A stretch of 64,000 nt of DNA from Kineosporia corallincola (GTDB lineage Bacteria; Actinomycetota; Actinomycetes; Actinomycetales; Kineosporiaceae): the NCBI RefSeq assembly GCF_018499875.1, contig NZ_JAHBAY010000006.1, positions 62,001-126,000 of the forward strand, in the 5' to 3' direction. The notes beneath the pieces are model-generated. The model saw only the letters and a program-made list of their open reading frames with translations. It did not search any database and was not told where the DNA came from. A program made the translations under genes and the position numbers. This document shows, one piece after another, positions 1-9,207 of this stretch (positions are counted from its first letter, which is position 1; every line of letters begins with the position of its first letter).

Positions 1-1
1 C

Positions 2-1036
2 CGCCAGCTCACCGCCCTGCTGGCCGCGGGCCTCCAGGTCACCTACGCGGCACCGTTCGAGGCCACCCGGCGCCGTCCGCCCGAGGGCGTGACCGCCGTG
101 GAACTGCCCCGGGCCGCCGGGCGCCAGCGGCTGTCCGCCGTCTCCGCCGCCCGCCGGGTGCTGCACCGGCTCGGCCCGCAGCACGACCTGGCGCTGCTCC
201 ACGACCCCGAACTGCTGCTCGCCGTGCCCGGTCTCGGGCGGCGGCGTCCCCCGCTGGTGGTGTGGGACGTGCACGAAGACACCGCCGCCGCCCTGCGGAT
301 GAAGTCCTGGCTGCCGCGTGCGGTGCGCCCGGTGACCGGTGCCGCGGTGCGGGCGGCCGAGCGCTGGGCCGAGGGCCGCTGCCGTCTGCTGCTGGCCGAG
401 GAGGGCTACCGCGGCCGGTTCCGGCTGGAGCACCCGGTGGTGCCCAACAGCGTGCCGGTGCCCGACACCGAGCCGGTGCCGCCGGGGGCCGACCGCGTGG
501 TCTACCTGGGCCGGATCACCCGGGCCCGGGGCGCGCTGGAGATGATCGAGCTGGGCCGGCGGCTCGGTCCCGAGGTGCGGCTGGAGCTGATCGGCCCGGC
601 CGACGGCGACGTGTCCGGCCGGATCGCCCGGGCCCATGCCGAGGGGGCGCTGACCCACCACGGTTTCGTGCCCAACCGGCAGGCGCTGCGGCTGCTGCCC
701 GGGGCTCTGGCCGGGCTGGCGCTGCTGCACGACGAGCCCAACTACGCGGTGTCCCGGCCGACCAAGGTGATGGAGTACATGGCCTGCGGCGTGCCGGTGG
801 TGACCACCCCGAACCCGGCCGCGGCCGACCTGGTGGGCCGCTACCGCAGCGGCACGGTGGTGCCCTTCGACGACGTGGACGCGGCCGAGACGGCCATCCG
901 CAACCTACGGGCCGACGCCACCCGCCGGGCCCTGCTGGGCTCGGCCGGCTGGCGGGCCGCCCGCGCCGACCTGGACTGGCGCGCCGACGGTCAGCGGTTC
1001 GCCGAGCTGATCCGGGAGTGGTGTCACCCCGCCTGA
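2..1036 (+). CDS. Glycosyltransferase family 4 (5' end outside window)
   Basis: The frame is open from the first bases of the window, so this is the C-terminal part (about 344 residues) of a longer gene. It should transfer a sugar from a nucleotide-sugar donor in envelope or exopolysaccharide synthesis. Visible family features are the start of the C-terminal Rossmann half (VVYLGRITRARGALEMIEL), the HHGFVP strand, and the donor-binding segment KVMEYMACGVPVVTTPNP followed by GRYRSGTVVPFDD, typical of GT-B fold GT4 enzymes. A GT2 gene follows in the opposite orientation, separated by a shared hairpin terminator. Acceptor and donor cannot be told from sequence. Confidence 0.85.
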   Translation, partial: RQLTALLAAGLQVTYAAPFEATRRRPPEGVTAVELPRAAGRQRLSAVSAARRVLHRLGPQHDLALLHDPELLLAVPGLGRRRPPLVVWDVHEDTAAALRMKSWLPRAVRPVTGAAVRAAERWAEGRCRLLLAEEGYRGRFRLEHPVVPNSVPVPDTEPVPPGADRVVYLGRITRARGALEMIELGRRLGPEVRLELIGPADGDVSGRIARAHAEGALTHHGFVPNRQALRLLPGALAGLALLHDEPNYAVSRPTKVMEYMACGVPVVTTPNPAAADLVGRYRSGTVVPFDDVDAAETAIRNLRADATRRALLGSAGWRAARADLDWRADGQRFAELIREWCHPA

Positions 1037-1053
1037 GCCCAGGCCCAAACGAC

Positions 1054-1091
1054 CGTGCACGGCCGCCCGACGAACGGGCGAACCGTGCACG
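1054..1091. terminator. Convergent hairpin terminator between GT4 and GT2 genes
   Basis: The arms cgtgcacgg-ccgcccg and cgggcg-aa-ccgtgcacg form an interrupted stem with a short acgaa loop. It lies between two convergent stop codons and can serve both strands. No U-run follows, as is usual in high-GC actinomycetes. Confidence 0.6.
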
Positions 1092-1104
1092 ATCCCGAAA
1101 GGGG

Positions 1105-2181
1105 TTACGGGGCAGAGGTGTCCGGCACCGTGACGCCACCGATCTGGCTGGGCAGGTCGGCCAGCCTGCGGGGGCTGAGGATGAACCCGGCGCCCCAGCT
1201 GAGGTGCATGGTGGCGGTGACCAGGGGCAGGCGCACCCAGGCGCCGGGGGGCAGTCCCCGGCCCTCGAAGGCCGACCCGGCGCAGATCGCGACCAGGTAG
1301 CCGGCGGGCAGCACCGCAGCCGGCTTGACCCCGGCGGCGGCCAGGCCGAGCCCACCCACCACACCGGCCAGCGCCAGCGGCGGGGCCAGGTAGCGGAAGT
1401 TGACCGTGCCCTCGTGCCGCCGCATGACCACGCGACGCCAGCGACCGTAGAAGAAGTACTGCCGGCTCAGCGCCTTGACCGTGCTGCGCGGCCGGTAGGC
1501 CACCTTCAGCCTGGGCTGGAACCAGACCCGGCCGCCGGTGCGGCGGATGCGCAGGTTCATCTCCCAGTCCTGCGCGCGCAGGAAGGTCTCGTCGTAGCCG
1601 CCGACGCGCTCCAGCGCGGAGCGGCGGAACACGCCGAGGTACACCGTGTCGGCCTCACCGGCGGAACCGCCGGTGTGGAACGAGGCGTTGCCTACACCCA
1701 GCTTGCTGGTCATCGCGCGTGCCACGGCGTGCTCGAACGGAGTCTCCCCCTCGGCGGCCATGACACCCCCGACGTTGTCGGCACCGGTCTCGCGCATGGT
1801 CTCGACGGCGATCCGGATGTAGTCGCGGGGCAGCATCGCGTGACCGTCGATGCGCACCACGACCGGGTACTTGGTCTCGGCGATCGCCGCGTTCAGGCCG
1901 GCCGGGGTGCTGCCGTGCGGGTCCGGGTTGCGCACCGTGATGATGCGCGAGTCGGAGGCCGCCAGGCGCTCGGCGATCTGGTCGGTGTGATCCTTCGACG
2001 GACCGAGAGCGATCACCAGCTGGAGCTGTCCGGCATGGTCCTGGTCGAGCGCGTGACGTACCGCCTGCTCGAGGTGACGCTGCTCGTTGAGCACACAGAG
2101 GATGATGCTGACCGGCACGTCAGCCGGGAGCTGATCGGCGCTGGAGGGGGCGCTGAGCGCCTCGGGCAGATGGGCGTCCAT
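1105..2181 (-). CDS. Glycosyltransferase family 2
   Basis: GT-A fold enzyme, about 358 residues from the chosen start. The domain opens with VPVSIILCVLNEQRHLEQAV, followed by VVVRIDGHAML (the DxD-like metal site is here RIDGH) and FLRAQDWEMNLRIRRTGG, the catalytic-base and acceptor region seen in family 2 enzymes. After about residue 260 come two hydrophobic stretches that probably anchor it to the membrane. It likely builds a cell-surface polysaccharide. I prefer the ATG at 2181 because the upstream in-frame stretch to an ATG at 2277 has weaker third-position GC and a TAGGCT -10-like box sits about ten bases before 2181, suggesting a nearly leaderless mRNA; the longer form of 390 residues is the alternative. 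Confidence 0.8.
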   Translation of the reverse strand: MDAHLPEALSAPSSADQLPADVPVSIILCVLNEQRHLEQAVRHALDQDHAGQLQLVIALGPSKDHTDQIAERLAASDSRIITVRNPDPHGSTPAGLNAAIAETKYPVVVRIDGHAMLPRDYIRIAVETMRETGADNVGGVMAAEGETPFEHAVARAMTSKLGVGNASFHTGGSAGEADTVYLGVFRRSALERVGGYDETFLRAQDWEMNLRIRRTGGRVWFQPRLKVAYRPRSTVKALSRQYFFYGRWRRVVMRRHEGTVNFRYLAPPLALAGVVGGLGLAAAGVKPAAVLPAGYLVAICAGSAFEGRGLPPGAWVRLPLVTATMHLSWGAGFILSPRRLADLPSQIGGVTVPDTSAP

Positions 2182-2387
2182 GTCGTTCGTCAGCCTAGCC
2201 GGGGCCAGGGAGTGCTGAGTGCGCGATTTCCGGCGAAAACCGCGACGGGTCGGCCCTGAAGGCCTCTGATCAGGCATGTCCGCGCGAGCGCGGCACAGAA
2301 TGTCACAGCAAAGTTATGCACGTAAGGGCGAGCGGGAACGGGCTGTTCGTCGTCCCCTGATCATTTTCCCTTTTCCACGAACAGAAA
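2182..2387. other. Intergenic stretch between GT2 and LCP genes
   Basis: About 200 bases between two minus-strand genes. Part may encode a 32-residue N-terminal extension of the GT2 protein. AT content is locally higher near 2330-2390 (ttttccctttttccacg), which would fit a promoter for the GT2 gene on the minus strand, but I cannot define boxes. Confidence 0.3.
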
Positions 2388-4115
2388 TCAGCCCGCGACA
2401 CAGACGGAGCGCACATCTACGGATGCGTTCCGTGACGAAGTCGCCGACGCCTGAGGGCTTGTGGACGACGAGGAGCCCGCCGGTCGCGTGTCGTCGTCCT
2501 CCGGTTGCGGGCTCTTCTGCGCGGATCGGCCCGGATCGGCGGAGACCGGGGCGGACGTCGCCGTCGTCTGCGCGCCGCCCTCTTCCAGGCCCTTCACCGT
2601 CGCGGCCACCTGACGCCGGATCTCCGCGAAGTCAGGAGCTTTCGGCACGATCACCGGCGGCACGAACTGGACGCTGCGAATGTTGCTGCCCTTCGCCTTC
2701 TGGGCGAGGTTGAGGAACGCCGGCAGCCGGTTCGCCGGGATGTCGGTGGCCATCACCTCGGAGCCGGCCGAGGCGATGCTCTGGAAGTTCTTCAGCACGG
2801 TGGCCGGGTCGAGCTGGTTCACCATCGCCGTCATCACGCACCGCTGCCGGGCCATCCGGTCGTAGTCGCTGGTGGTGGCGCGCGACCGGGCGTACCAGAG
2901 CGCGTGGTAGCCGTCGAGGTGCTGGTCGCCGGTCTCGATCCAGCCGTGGATCGGGGCGCTGCCGCCGCCGATCGGCGTGCGCGCCGTGACCAGGATGTCG
3001 ATGCCGCCGACCGCGTCGATCAGGCTCTGGAAGCCACGCAGGTCGATGATCACGTAGTAGTTGACCTTCAGCCCGGTGACGCCCTCGACGGCCTGCATCA
3101 TCGCCTCGGCGCCCGGGTCCTGGGTGCCGGGGAACAGCGAGGGATTGTCGTTGCCGTACTTGTAGACGGCGTTCAGCAGGCAGTCGTCACCGCAGTCGTA
3201 CCCGTGCGGCAGCGCCTTCGCCGCCGGGCTGCCGGCCGGGAAGGGCACGTTCTGGAGATTCCGGGGCAGGCTGAACAGGGCCGTCCGGCCGGTCTTCTCG
3301 TCGACGCTGGCCAGGTTGATGCTGTCCGGCCGGGTGCCGACCCGGGTCGGCCCGGTGTCGCCGCCGAGCAGCAGCACGTTGTAGCGGCCGTCCACCGCGG
3401 CCGAGTCCTTGCCCGAGCCGAACACCCCGGACAGCAGGTCGGCCGCCGCCCAGGCGCGACGGCCGAAGGCCAGCGGCACGGCGAAGGTGGCCAGCATCAG
3501 CACCGCGGTGAGCAGCGCGATCCACCGCCGGGCCCGCTGGGTCAGCTCCGGTGCCTGGCCGATCCGCCAGGCGTCGAGCAGCAGCAGCGGCCAGACCACC
3601 GCACCGGCGAAGAACACCACCGCGAGCGGGCGGATCACCCACTGGTGGGTGAACAGGCCGAGCACCCACTCCCGGCTGATCAGTGCCAGGCAGGCCAGCA
3701 GCACGGTCAGCGTCGCGGCCCCGAGCCAGGCCCGGGTGGCGCCGCGCGCCACCAGCAGGCGGGCACGGCTCAGCCCGGCGGCGTGGTGGTGGGACGACGA
3801 GGGGCCCGCGACCAGCTGGGCCGCACCCGGCACGAGCAGCGTGAGCGCGAGCAGCGTGATGGACCGGCGCACCCGCAGTGCGCTGCGGGCGGCCACGTCC
3901 GGGCGCGGGGGCCGGGGCTCGCCGGGATCTTTCGGGCCACCGGGGCCTCGGGGACCGCCAGGACCACCCGGGGGGCCACCGCCACCGCCGGGTGGGTCGC
4001 GGCGGATCGGCACCTCGCCGGTGTGCGCGACGCGCAGACGCTGGGAGTGCCTGACCCGTGGGCCGGTTCCCGGGCGCGACGGACCCCGGGTCGCCGGTGA
4101 ACGTGAGGCAGGCAT
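2388..4115 (-). CDS. LytR-CpsA-Psr (LCP) family ligase
   Basis: LCP proteins attach lipid-linked glycopolymers (arabinogalactan, teichoic acid or capsule) to peptidoglycan outside the membrane. The 575-residue protein has a Pro/Gly-rich cytoplasmic N-terminus (about 1-75), several hydrophobic segments (roughly 85-225) and an extracellular LCP domain with YNVLLLGGDTG, RPDSINLASVDEKTGRTALFSLPRNL and DAVGGIDI, followed by DYDRMARQRCVM, which holds the conserved Asp/Arg residues. The Ser/Thr-rich tail after about 520 looks disordered. More membrane segments than the usual single one is a known actinobacterial variant. It sits near glycosyltransferases and UDP-glucose dehydrogenase, consistent with envelope glycopolymer work. 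Confidence 0.9.
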   Translation of the reverse strand: MPASRSPATRGPSRPGTGPRVRHSQRLRVAHTGEVPIRRDPPGGGGGPPGGPGGPRGPGGPKDPGEPRPPRPDVAARSALRVRRSITLLALTLLVPGAAQLVAGPSSSHHHAAGLSRARLLVARGATRAWLGAATLTVLLACLALISREWVLGLFTHQWVIRPLAVVFFAGAVVWPLLLLDAWRIGQAPELTQRARRWIALLTAVLMLATFAVPLAFGRRAWAAADLLSGVFGSGKDSAAVDGRYNVLLLGGDTGPTRVGTRPDSINLASVDEKTGRTALFSLPRNLQNVPFPAGSPAAKALPHGYDCGDDCLLNAVYKYGNDNPSLFPGTQDPGAEAMMQAVEGVTGLKVNYYVIIDLRGFQSLIDAVGGIDILVTARTPIGGGSAPIHGWIETGDQHLDGYHALWYARSRATTSDYDRMARQRCVMTAMVNQLDPATVLKNFQSIASAGSEVMATDIPANRLPAFLNLAQKAKGSNIRSVQFVPPVIVPKAPDFAEIRRQVAATVKGLEEGGAQTTATSAPVSADPGRSAQKSPQPEDDDTRPAGSSSSTSPQASATSSRNASVDVRSVCVAG

Positions 4116-4223
4116 CGCACCAATCTTGACCCGGTGTGCGTGTGGCTACCGGGATTGCCGCCCGCCGTGTCGCGACTTGATCAACACGATGTTGCCCACA
4201 GCAACCGGGACCCGGCAAAAGGT

Positions 4224-4253
4224 GTGTGCCCCCGACGGGGGGCGGGGGCACAC
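4224..4253 (-). terminator. Hairpin terminator after acyl-CoA dehydrogenase
   Basis: Perfect 11-bp inverted repeat gtgtgcccccg / cgggggcacac with an eight-base loop, lying downstream of the acyl-CoA dehydrogenase stop and upstream of the LCP start on the same strand. It should separate the two transcripts. Confidence 0.65.
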
Positions 4254-4348
4254 AGGGGCAATCGTAGCCGTCGGGGACGGACAGGGACAGGGCATGTCAG
4301 AGGTAACTCAGGGCTCATCCCTATCGGGCTCCGAGTAACGCTTTTGGA

Positions 4349-5512
4349 TCACTTCAGCAGCGCCCGGGCCATCACCAGCCGCTGGATCTGGTTGGTGCCC
4401 TCGTAGATCTGGGTGATCTTGGCGTCGCGCATCATCCGCTCCACCGGGTGGTCGCTCACGTAGCCGGCACCGCCGAGCAACTGCACCGCGTCCACCGTCA
4501 CCCGCATCGCCACGTCCGAGGCGTAGCACTTGGCCGCGGCCCCGAAGAAGCCGAGATCGGCGTCGTCCCGCTCGCTCCTCGCCGCCGCCGCGTAGACCAT
4601 CTGCCGCGCCGACTCCACCGCCATCGCCATGTCGGCCAGCATGAACTGGAGACCCTGGAACTCGGCCAGGTGCTTGCCGAACTGCTTGCGCTCCTTCACG
4701 TAGGCCACGGCGTGGTCGAGTGCGCCCTGCGCGATGCCGACCGCCTGGGCGCCGATCGTCACCCGGGTGTGGTCCAGGGTGCGCAGCGCCAGTTGCAGCC
4801 CCTCGTCGGGCTTCCCGACCAGCCGGTCGCCGGGCAGGCGCACGTTGTCGAGGTGCAGTTCGCGGGTCGGGCTGCCCTTGATCCCGAGCTTGCGTTCCTT
4901 GGCGCCCCAGCCGAAGCCCGGGTCGCCGGCCTCCACCACGAAGGCGCCGATGTTGCGGCCGCGCCGGCCGTCCGGGTCGGTCACCGCCAGCACCGTGTAG
5001 AACCGGCTCTCACCGGCGTTGGTGATCCACGACTTCTGCCCGTTCAGGATCCAGTCGTCGCCGTCGCGCACGGCCCGGGTGCGCATGCTCGCCGTGTCGC
5101 TGCCCGCCTCGCGCTCGGACAGGCCGTAGGAGAACATCGCCTCGCCGGCGGCCACCGGCGTCAGGTACTTCTTCTTCAGCTCCTCACCGCCGCCGAGCAC
5201 GAGCGGCAGGGTGCCGAGCTTGTTCACCGCCGGGATCAGCGAGCTGGAGGCGCAGGCCCGGGCGACCTCCTCGATCACCAGGCAGGTGGCCAGCGCGTCG
5301 GCGCCCACCCCGCCGTACTCCTCGGGGATGTGCGGGGCGTGGAAGTCGCTCGCCCGCAGGGCCTCGTAGGACGCCCGGGGGAACTCCCCGGTCTCGTCCA
5401 CCTCGGCGGCGTGCGGGGCGATCTTCTCGGTGCACAGCTCCCGCAGCACGGCCTGGAGCTCACGATGGTCCTCGGACAGCGCGAAGTACGGGAAGTCGGC
5501 AACGTCGCTCAT
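4349..5512 (-). CDS. Acyl-CoA dehydrogenase
   Basis: FAD-dependent enzyme that makes the alpha-beta double bond in acyl-CoA thioesters, cytosolic. At 387 residues it has normal family length. The first signature is YGLSEREAGSDTA near residue 130, and the C-terminal FAD/catalytic region contains QLLGGAGYVSDHPVERMMRDAK followed by YEGTNQIQR, with the catalytic-base Glu in YEGTNQI. The start ATG at 5512 gives the canonical N-terminus; the open frame continues upstream only by chance. The chain-length class (short-chain or branched) is not determinable. It stands alone and divergent from a DinB-like gene. Confidence 0.93.
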   Translation of the reverse strand: MSDVADFPYFALSEDHRELQAVLRELCTEKIAPHAAEVDETGEFPRASYEALRASDFHAPHIPEEYGGVGADALATCLVIEEVARACASSSLIPAVNKLGTLPLVLGGGEELKKKYLTPVAAGEAMFSYGLSEREAGSDTASMRTRAVRDGDDWILNGQKSWITNAGESRFYTVLAVTDPDGRRGRNIGAFVVEAGDPGFGWGAKERKLGIKGSPTRELHLDNVRLPGDRLVGKPDEGLQLALRTLDHTRVTIGAQAVGIAQGALDHAVAYVKERKQFGKHLAEFQGLQFMLADMAMAVESARQMVYAAAARSERDDADLGFFGAAAKCYASDVAMRVTVDAVQLLGGAGYVSDHPVERMMRDAKITQIYEGTNQIQRLVMARALLK

Positions 5513-5575
5513 GCATCGAGCGTAGACACGGAAATTGCCTGGCGCTGCCCCCGCGCTGCGCCGAAAATCACGCCC

Positions 5576-6094
5576 ATGCCTCTTTGGACGGCCCCTGCGC
5601 CGGACGTATCCCCGCACGACCACGACGCCACCACCACCGGGCCGGAGCGCGAGCTGCTGGAGGGCTACCTGGGTTTCTGCCGGCTGACGTTCCAGAACGT
5701 CTGCGCCGGGCTGACCGCCGAGCAGCTGGCCGCGCGCCCGCTGCCGACCTCGATGTCGCTGATCGGCCTGGCCCGGCACCTGACCAAGGTGGAGCGGGTC
5801 TGGCTGCGGATCCGGGCCGGCGGCCAGGACGTGCCGAACCCCTACCCCGAAACGGATTCCGACTTCGACGGGGCGAGCGCGGCCGGTGCCGAGGCGGACC
5901 TGCTCACCTACCTGGCCGAGTGGGCGGCGGCGGACGCGGCCGTACGCGACGTGTCGATCGAGCACACCGTCGAGGTGCGCGGCGAGACGCTGTCACTGCG
6001 GATGATCTACGTGCACCTCATCGGTGAGTACCAGCGGCACAACGGTCACGCCGACCTGATCCGGGAATCGCTGGACGGCGTGACCGGTCGCTAG
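5576..6094 (+). CDS. DinB/DUF664 family protein
   Basis: A 172-residue four-helix protein of the DinB superfamily, a group that includes mycothiol- and bacillithiol-dependent metal enzymes. Candidate metal-ligand histidines are in LARHLTKVERVW (about 55-66) and in YVHLIGEYQRHNGHADLIRE near the C-terminus, the pattern of DUF664 members. A thiol-transferase role, with mycothiol as cosubstrate in actinomycetes, is inference. The ATG at 5576 is chosen because it starts the conserved region; 63 bases separate it from the divergent acyl-CoA dehydrogenase, so both promoters lie there. Confidence 0.82.
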   Translation: MPLWTAPAPDVSPHDHDATTTGPERELLEGYLGFCRLTFQNVCAGLTAEQLAARPLPTSMSLIGLARHLTKVERVWLRIRAGGQDVPNPYPETDSDFDGASAAGAEADLLTYLAEWAAADAAVRDVSIEHTVEVRGETLSLRMIYVHLIGEYQRHNGHADLIRESLDGVTGR

Positions 6095-6107
6095 GTGTGC
6101 CCAGGGC

Positions 6108-7094
6108 CTAGGCCAGCTCGGGCAGCACTTCCTTCTGGAACAGCTCGAACCCGCTGGAATCCGTGGCGATCTCCGGGAAGTAGGTGATCACGTACTCCAG
6201 CCCGAGGCCGCTCATCTGCTTCAGCTGCCCGACGATCTGCTCGGGAGTGCCGACCAGCCCGGCGGAGCGCACGTTCTCCACCGTGCGGGCCACCGTCTCC
6301 GGCGCGAGGAACGGCTTGTACCGCTCCTCCAGCCGGGCCAGCCGCTCGTCCACCTCGGCCTGGTCGCGGCCGATGACGACGTTGTAGTTGGTGCTGCGGG
6401 TGATCTCGCCGAAGTCGCGGCCCAGGTCGCGGCAGTGCCCGGCGAGCACCTCGGACTTGTGTGTGAAGGTCTCCGGGTCACCGGCGAAGTTGGTGTAGGC
6501 GGCGTACTTCGCGGCGATCCGCAGGGTCTTCTTCTCGCCACCACCCGCGATCCAGAACGGGATTCCACCCTCCTGCACCGGCAGCGGGTAGCTCAGCGCG
6601 CCGTCCACCTGGTAGTGCTCGCCGGAGTGGGTGGCCACGCCGTTGCTCCAGGCCTGACGCATGATCTCGACGCCGTCCGCCAGCATGCCGAGCCGGTCCC
6701 CGGCGCTCGGGAAGCCGTAACCGTAGGCGTTCCACTCGTGCTCGTACCAGCCACCGCCGATCCCCATCTCGACCCGGCCGCCGGAGATGACGTCGGTCGT
6801 GGCCGCGACCTTGGCCAGGTACATCGGGTTGCGGTAGCCCATGCACGTGCACATCTGGCCGAGCCGGACCCGGCTGGTGGTGGCGGCCAGGGCGGCCATC
6901 AGGGTCCACGCCTCGTGCGTGGCCTCCGAGGTCGGTACCGGGGTGGTGTGGAAGTGGTCGTAGACCCAGATGCTTTCCCAGGGACCGGACTCGGCCTGCT
7001 GGGCCACCCGGAGCATCGTCGGCCAGTGATCGCTGACGTCGACCCCGACCAGGTCGAGCCGCCAGCCCTGCGGGATGAACAATCCGAAGCGCAT
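6108..7094 (-). CDS. LLM-class F420-dependent oxidoreductase
   Basis: A 328-residue bacterial luciferase-like TIM barrel. It begins MRFGLFIPQGWRLDLVG and contains WVYDHFHTTPVP, TSRVRLGQMCTCMGYRNP and VEMGIGGGWYEHEWNAYG, typical of actinobacterial F420-type LLM enzymes that carry out hydride transfer with a deazaflavin cofactor. Substrate unknown; FMN use cannot be excluded. It converges on the DinB-like gene with only 13 bases between stops, and lies just downstream of the anthranilate synthase gene on the same strand (58-base gap), so it could share that transcript. Confidence 0.88.
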   Translation of the reverse strand: MRFGLFIPQGWRLDLVGVDVSDHWPTMLRVAQQAESGPWESIWVYDHFHTTPVPTSEATHEAWTLMAALAATTSRVRLGQMCTCMGYRNPMYLAKVAATTDVISGGRVEMGIGGGWYEHEWNAYGYGFPSAGDRLGMLADGVEIMRQAWSNGVATHSGEHYQVDGALSYPLPVQEGGIPFWIAGGGEKKTLRIAAKYAAYTNFAGDPETFTHKSEVLAGHCRDLGRDFGEITRSTNYNVVIGRDQAEVDERLARLEERYKPFLAPETVARTVENVRSAGLVGTPEQIVGQLKQMSGLGLEYVITYFPEIATDSSGFELFQKEVLPELA

Positions 7095-7152
7095 ACGGTC
7101 ACACTACGGCCCGCATCGGGCCGGCGACCCGACGTAGATCCAGAAAATCCCT

Positions 7153-9090
7153 TCAGCTCATCGTGTGCTCCTTCACCGGACCGGACCTCGACGTGGTCAG
7201 CCGCCCCAGCTCGGCCGCGAGGATCCGGCCGCCCTCGGTGGTCAGCACCGACTCGGGGTGGAACTGGAACCCGGACACGTTGCGGGCCCGCAGGGCGTAC
7301 ACGTACTGCCCGGCGTCGTCCGTGCTCGTCGTCGCCCGGCCGGCGCCCGACACCGCGAAGCTGTTGTAGAACCCGACCCGGTGACGCTCACCGAACAGGT
7401 CGATGCCGCGCTGCCGCCCCTGGTCCGGTGCGGGCAGCCGGGACACCTCGAATCCCAGTGCCAGCGAGAGGATCTGGTGTCCCAGGCAGATGCCGAGGGT
7501 GGGCAGGCTCATGCTCAGGCGGCCCTCCGCCAGCGAGCGCAGGGCACGGATCCGGCGATTCATGATGTCGCGCGGGTCGCCCGGGCCCGGGCCGAGCACC
7601 ACCGGCTCGTCCGTGGTGACCAGGTCGTTCCCGAGCGGGCCGGACAGGTCGTCCCAGCTGTGCCCGGTCACCGCGAAGCCCTGGGCCCGCAGCACGTGGG
7701 CCAGCATGGCGGTGAAGTCGTCCTCGGCGTTGACCACGTGCACGAGGCCGTTCACCGGCTCGGCCGCTGCGGCCGGCCGCAGCCAGTGTCGGGACAGGTC
7801 GTCGTTGCGGCTGGACAGCAACCGCCCGAGCGTGGCGTCCTCAGGGTGCGGTCCGGTCGGCGAGACGGTCCGGCCGGGCACCGTCTCACCGGTCAGCGCG
7901 GCCATGATTCCCGCTGCCTTGGAACGAGTCTCGGCCAGTTCCGCCTCCGGCCCGGAGCCCCGCACCAGGGTCGCCCCGGCGGCCACCCGCACCGTGCCGT
8001 CCGGGGCGATCTCGGCGGTGCGGATCAGGATCGGGGCGTCGAGCCGCTGGTCACCGGCCTCGTCGCGGTCGATCAGGGCGAGCACCCCGCCGTAGTAGCG
8101 CCGTCCCCTCCTCTCGTGCCGGGCGATCACGCGACAGGCGTTGCGGATCGGGCTGCCGGTGACCGTGGGCGCGAACATCGTGGCGGTGAGGATGTCGCGC
8201 ACGTCCGCGGTGGCCTGCCCGTCCAGCACGTACTCGGTGTGGGTCAGATGGGCCATCGGCTTGAGGAACGGCCCGCTCACCCGGCCACCGCCACGGGTGA
8301 CCGCGGCCATCATCTTGAGTTCCTCGTCCACCACCATGGCCAGCTCGTCGCGCTCCTTGGCGTCGGCCAGGAACGTCTCCAGCGCCGCCCGCCGCGAGGT
8401 CTCGTCGGCGAACCCGCCGGCCGGGTGGCGCAGCGTGCCGGAGATCGGATTCATCGTGACCACACCGGATTCCAGGCTGACGTGCCGTTCCGGGGTGGCT
8501 CCGACCAGAGTGGTGCGCGGGGTGTGCAGCAGGAAGGTCCAGTAGGCGTTGCGCTCGTTCAGCAGGAGCCTTCTGAGGACGCCGAGGGCAGCCCGCGCGC
8601 GCGACCCGTTCTCCAGGTCGATCCGCCCGGTCAGGCATCGGTGGATGACGAAGTTGGACCCCTCCCCCGCCGCGATCTCCTGGTTCAGCACGTCCCGCAC
8701 GGTGCGTTCGTAGTCGGCGTCACTCACGTCGAAGCCGTTGTCCACGAACCCGTCCGGGCCGTCCGGCAGCTGGGCCACCAGTTCGCCCAGGTCGACGTGG
8801 AACCGTTCGGTCACCCGCAGGGCCAGGACCGGTGTTCCGTCGTCCACCGCCTCGAAACCGCGTTCGGCGATCTGCCGGAAGCCGATGGCGGCGAGCACGG
8901 CCTCGCCGTCCTCCGGTTCCGGGATGTCTTGAACAGAAACGACTTCCGTCACGGCGCCGACGAGGATCTCGGCGGCCGAGGGGTTTTCGCCGGGCCGATG
9001 AAGGACGGCGAAGGCGGGCGCGGCCTCGAGCCGGGCCACGACCTGCCCGAGTTCCCGGCCACGGTGCTGTTCTTGCTGCTGGTGGGGCAT
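7153..9090 (-). CDS. Fused anthranilate synthase (TrpE-TrpG / PhzE-like)
   Basis: One 645-residue polypeptide joins a chorismate-utilising domain (about 1-430) to a class I glutamine amidotransferase domain (about 440-640). The synthase part shows ISGTLRHPAGGF, DEELKMMAAVTRGGGRVSGPF and MFAPTVTGSPIRNACRVI. The amidotransferase shows LGPGPGDPRDI, the nucleophile Cys in LGICLGHQIL and the His-Glu pair in FQFHPESVL. It should convert chorismate plus glutamine to anthranilate (or the 2-amino-2-deoxyisochorismate of PhzE relatives). The Trp-rich leader just upstream argues that the product feeds tryptophan synthesis. ATG at 9090 is the first start after the attenuator hairpins; its ribosome site is weak. 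Confidence 0.9.
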   Translation of the reverse strand: MPHQQQEQHRGRELGQVVARLEAAPAFAVLHRPGENPSAAEILVGAVTEVVSVQDIPEPEDGEAVLAAIGFRQIAERGFEAVDDGTPVLALRVTERFHVDLGELVAQLPDGPDGFVDNGFDVSDADYERTVRDVLNQEIAAGEGSNFVIHRCLTGRIDLENGSRARAALGVLRRLLLNERNAYWTFLLHTPRTTLVGATPERHVSLESGVVTMNPISGTLRHPAGGFADETSRRAALETFLADAKERDELAMVVDEELKMMAAVTRGGGRVSGPFLKPMAHLTHTEYVLDGQATADVRDILTATMFAPTVTGSPIRNACRVIARHERRGRRYYGGVLALIDRDEAGDQRLDAPILIRTAEIAPDGTVRVAAGATLVRGSGPEAELAETRSKAAGIMAALTGETVPGRTVSPTGPHPEDATLGRLLSSRNDDLSRHWLRPAAAAEPVNGLVHVVNAEDDFTAMLAHVLRAQGFAVTGHSWDDLSGPLGNDLVTTDEPVVLGPGPGDPRDIMNRRIRALRSLAEGRLSMSLPTLGICLGHQILSLALGFEVSRLPAPDQGRQRGIDLFGERHRVGFYNSFAVSGAGRATTSTDDAGQYVYALRARNVSGFQFHPESVLTTEGGRILAAELGRLTTSRSGPVKEHTMS

Positions 9091-9117
9091 GTGACGGCCT
9101 GTTCTGCCAGGGACCGC

Positions 9118-9207
9118 CCGCCGGGGAAGGACCCCGGCACAGATGCCGACGGCCGCCTCGACGAGGCGGCCGCGAAAGGAATGGAGTGAACGCGAAGTGG
9201 CCGCCGG
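9118..9207 (-). promoter_or_regulatory. trp attenuator region
   Basis: Between the leader peptide stop (9208) and the anthranilate synthase start (9090) lie two stem-loops on the minus strand. An 11-base perfect repeat cggccgcctcg / cgaggcggccg (9150-9172) is followed by gccgggg-tcctt-ccccggc (9120-9138). Their succession after tandem Trp codons fits a transcription attenuator in which ribosome stalling changes folding. There is no clear U-run, so termination efficiency is uncertain and translational control is an alternative. Confidence 0.65.

Noticed and set aside
262-2259. 665-codon plus-strand frame across the two glycosyltransferase genes
   Set aside because: It overlaps two genes with clear motifs in other frames and has a low-complexity Gly/Arg/Pro translation.
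4349-5965. 538-residue version of the acyl-CoA dehydrogenase
   Set aside because: The extra 151 N-terminal residues are Arg/Gly-rich and overlap the divergent DinB-like gene; ATG 5512 gives the family-standard protein.
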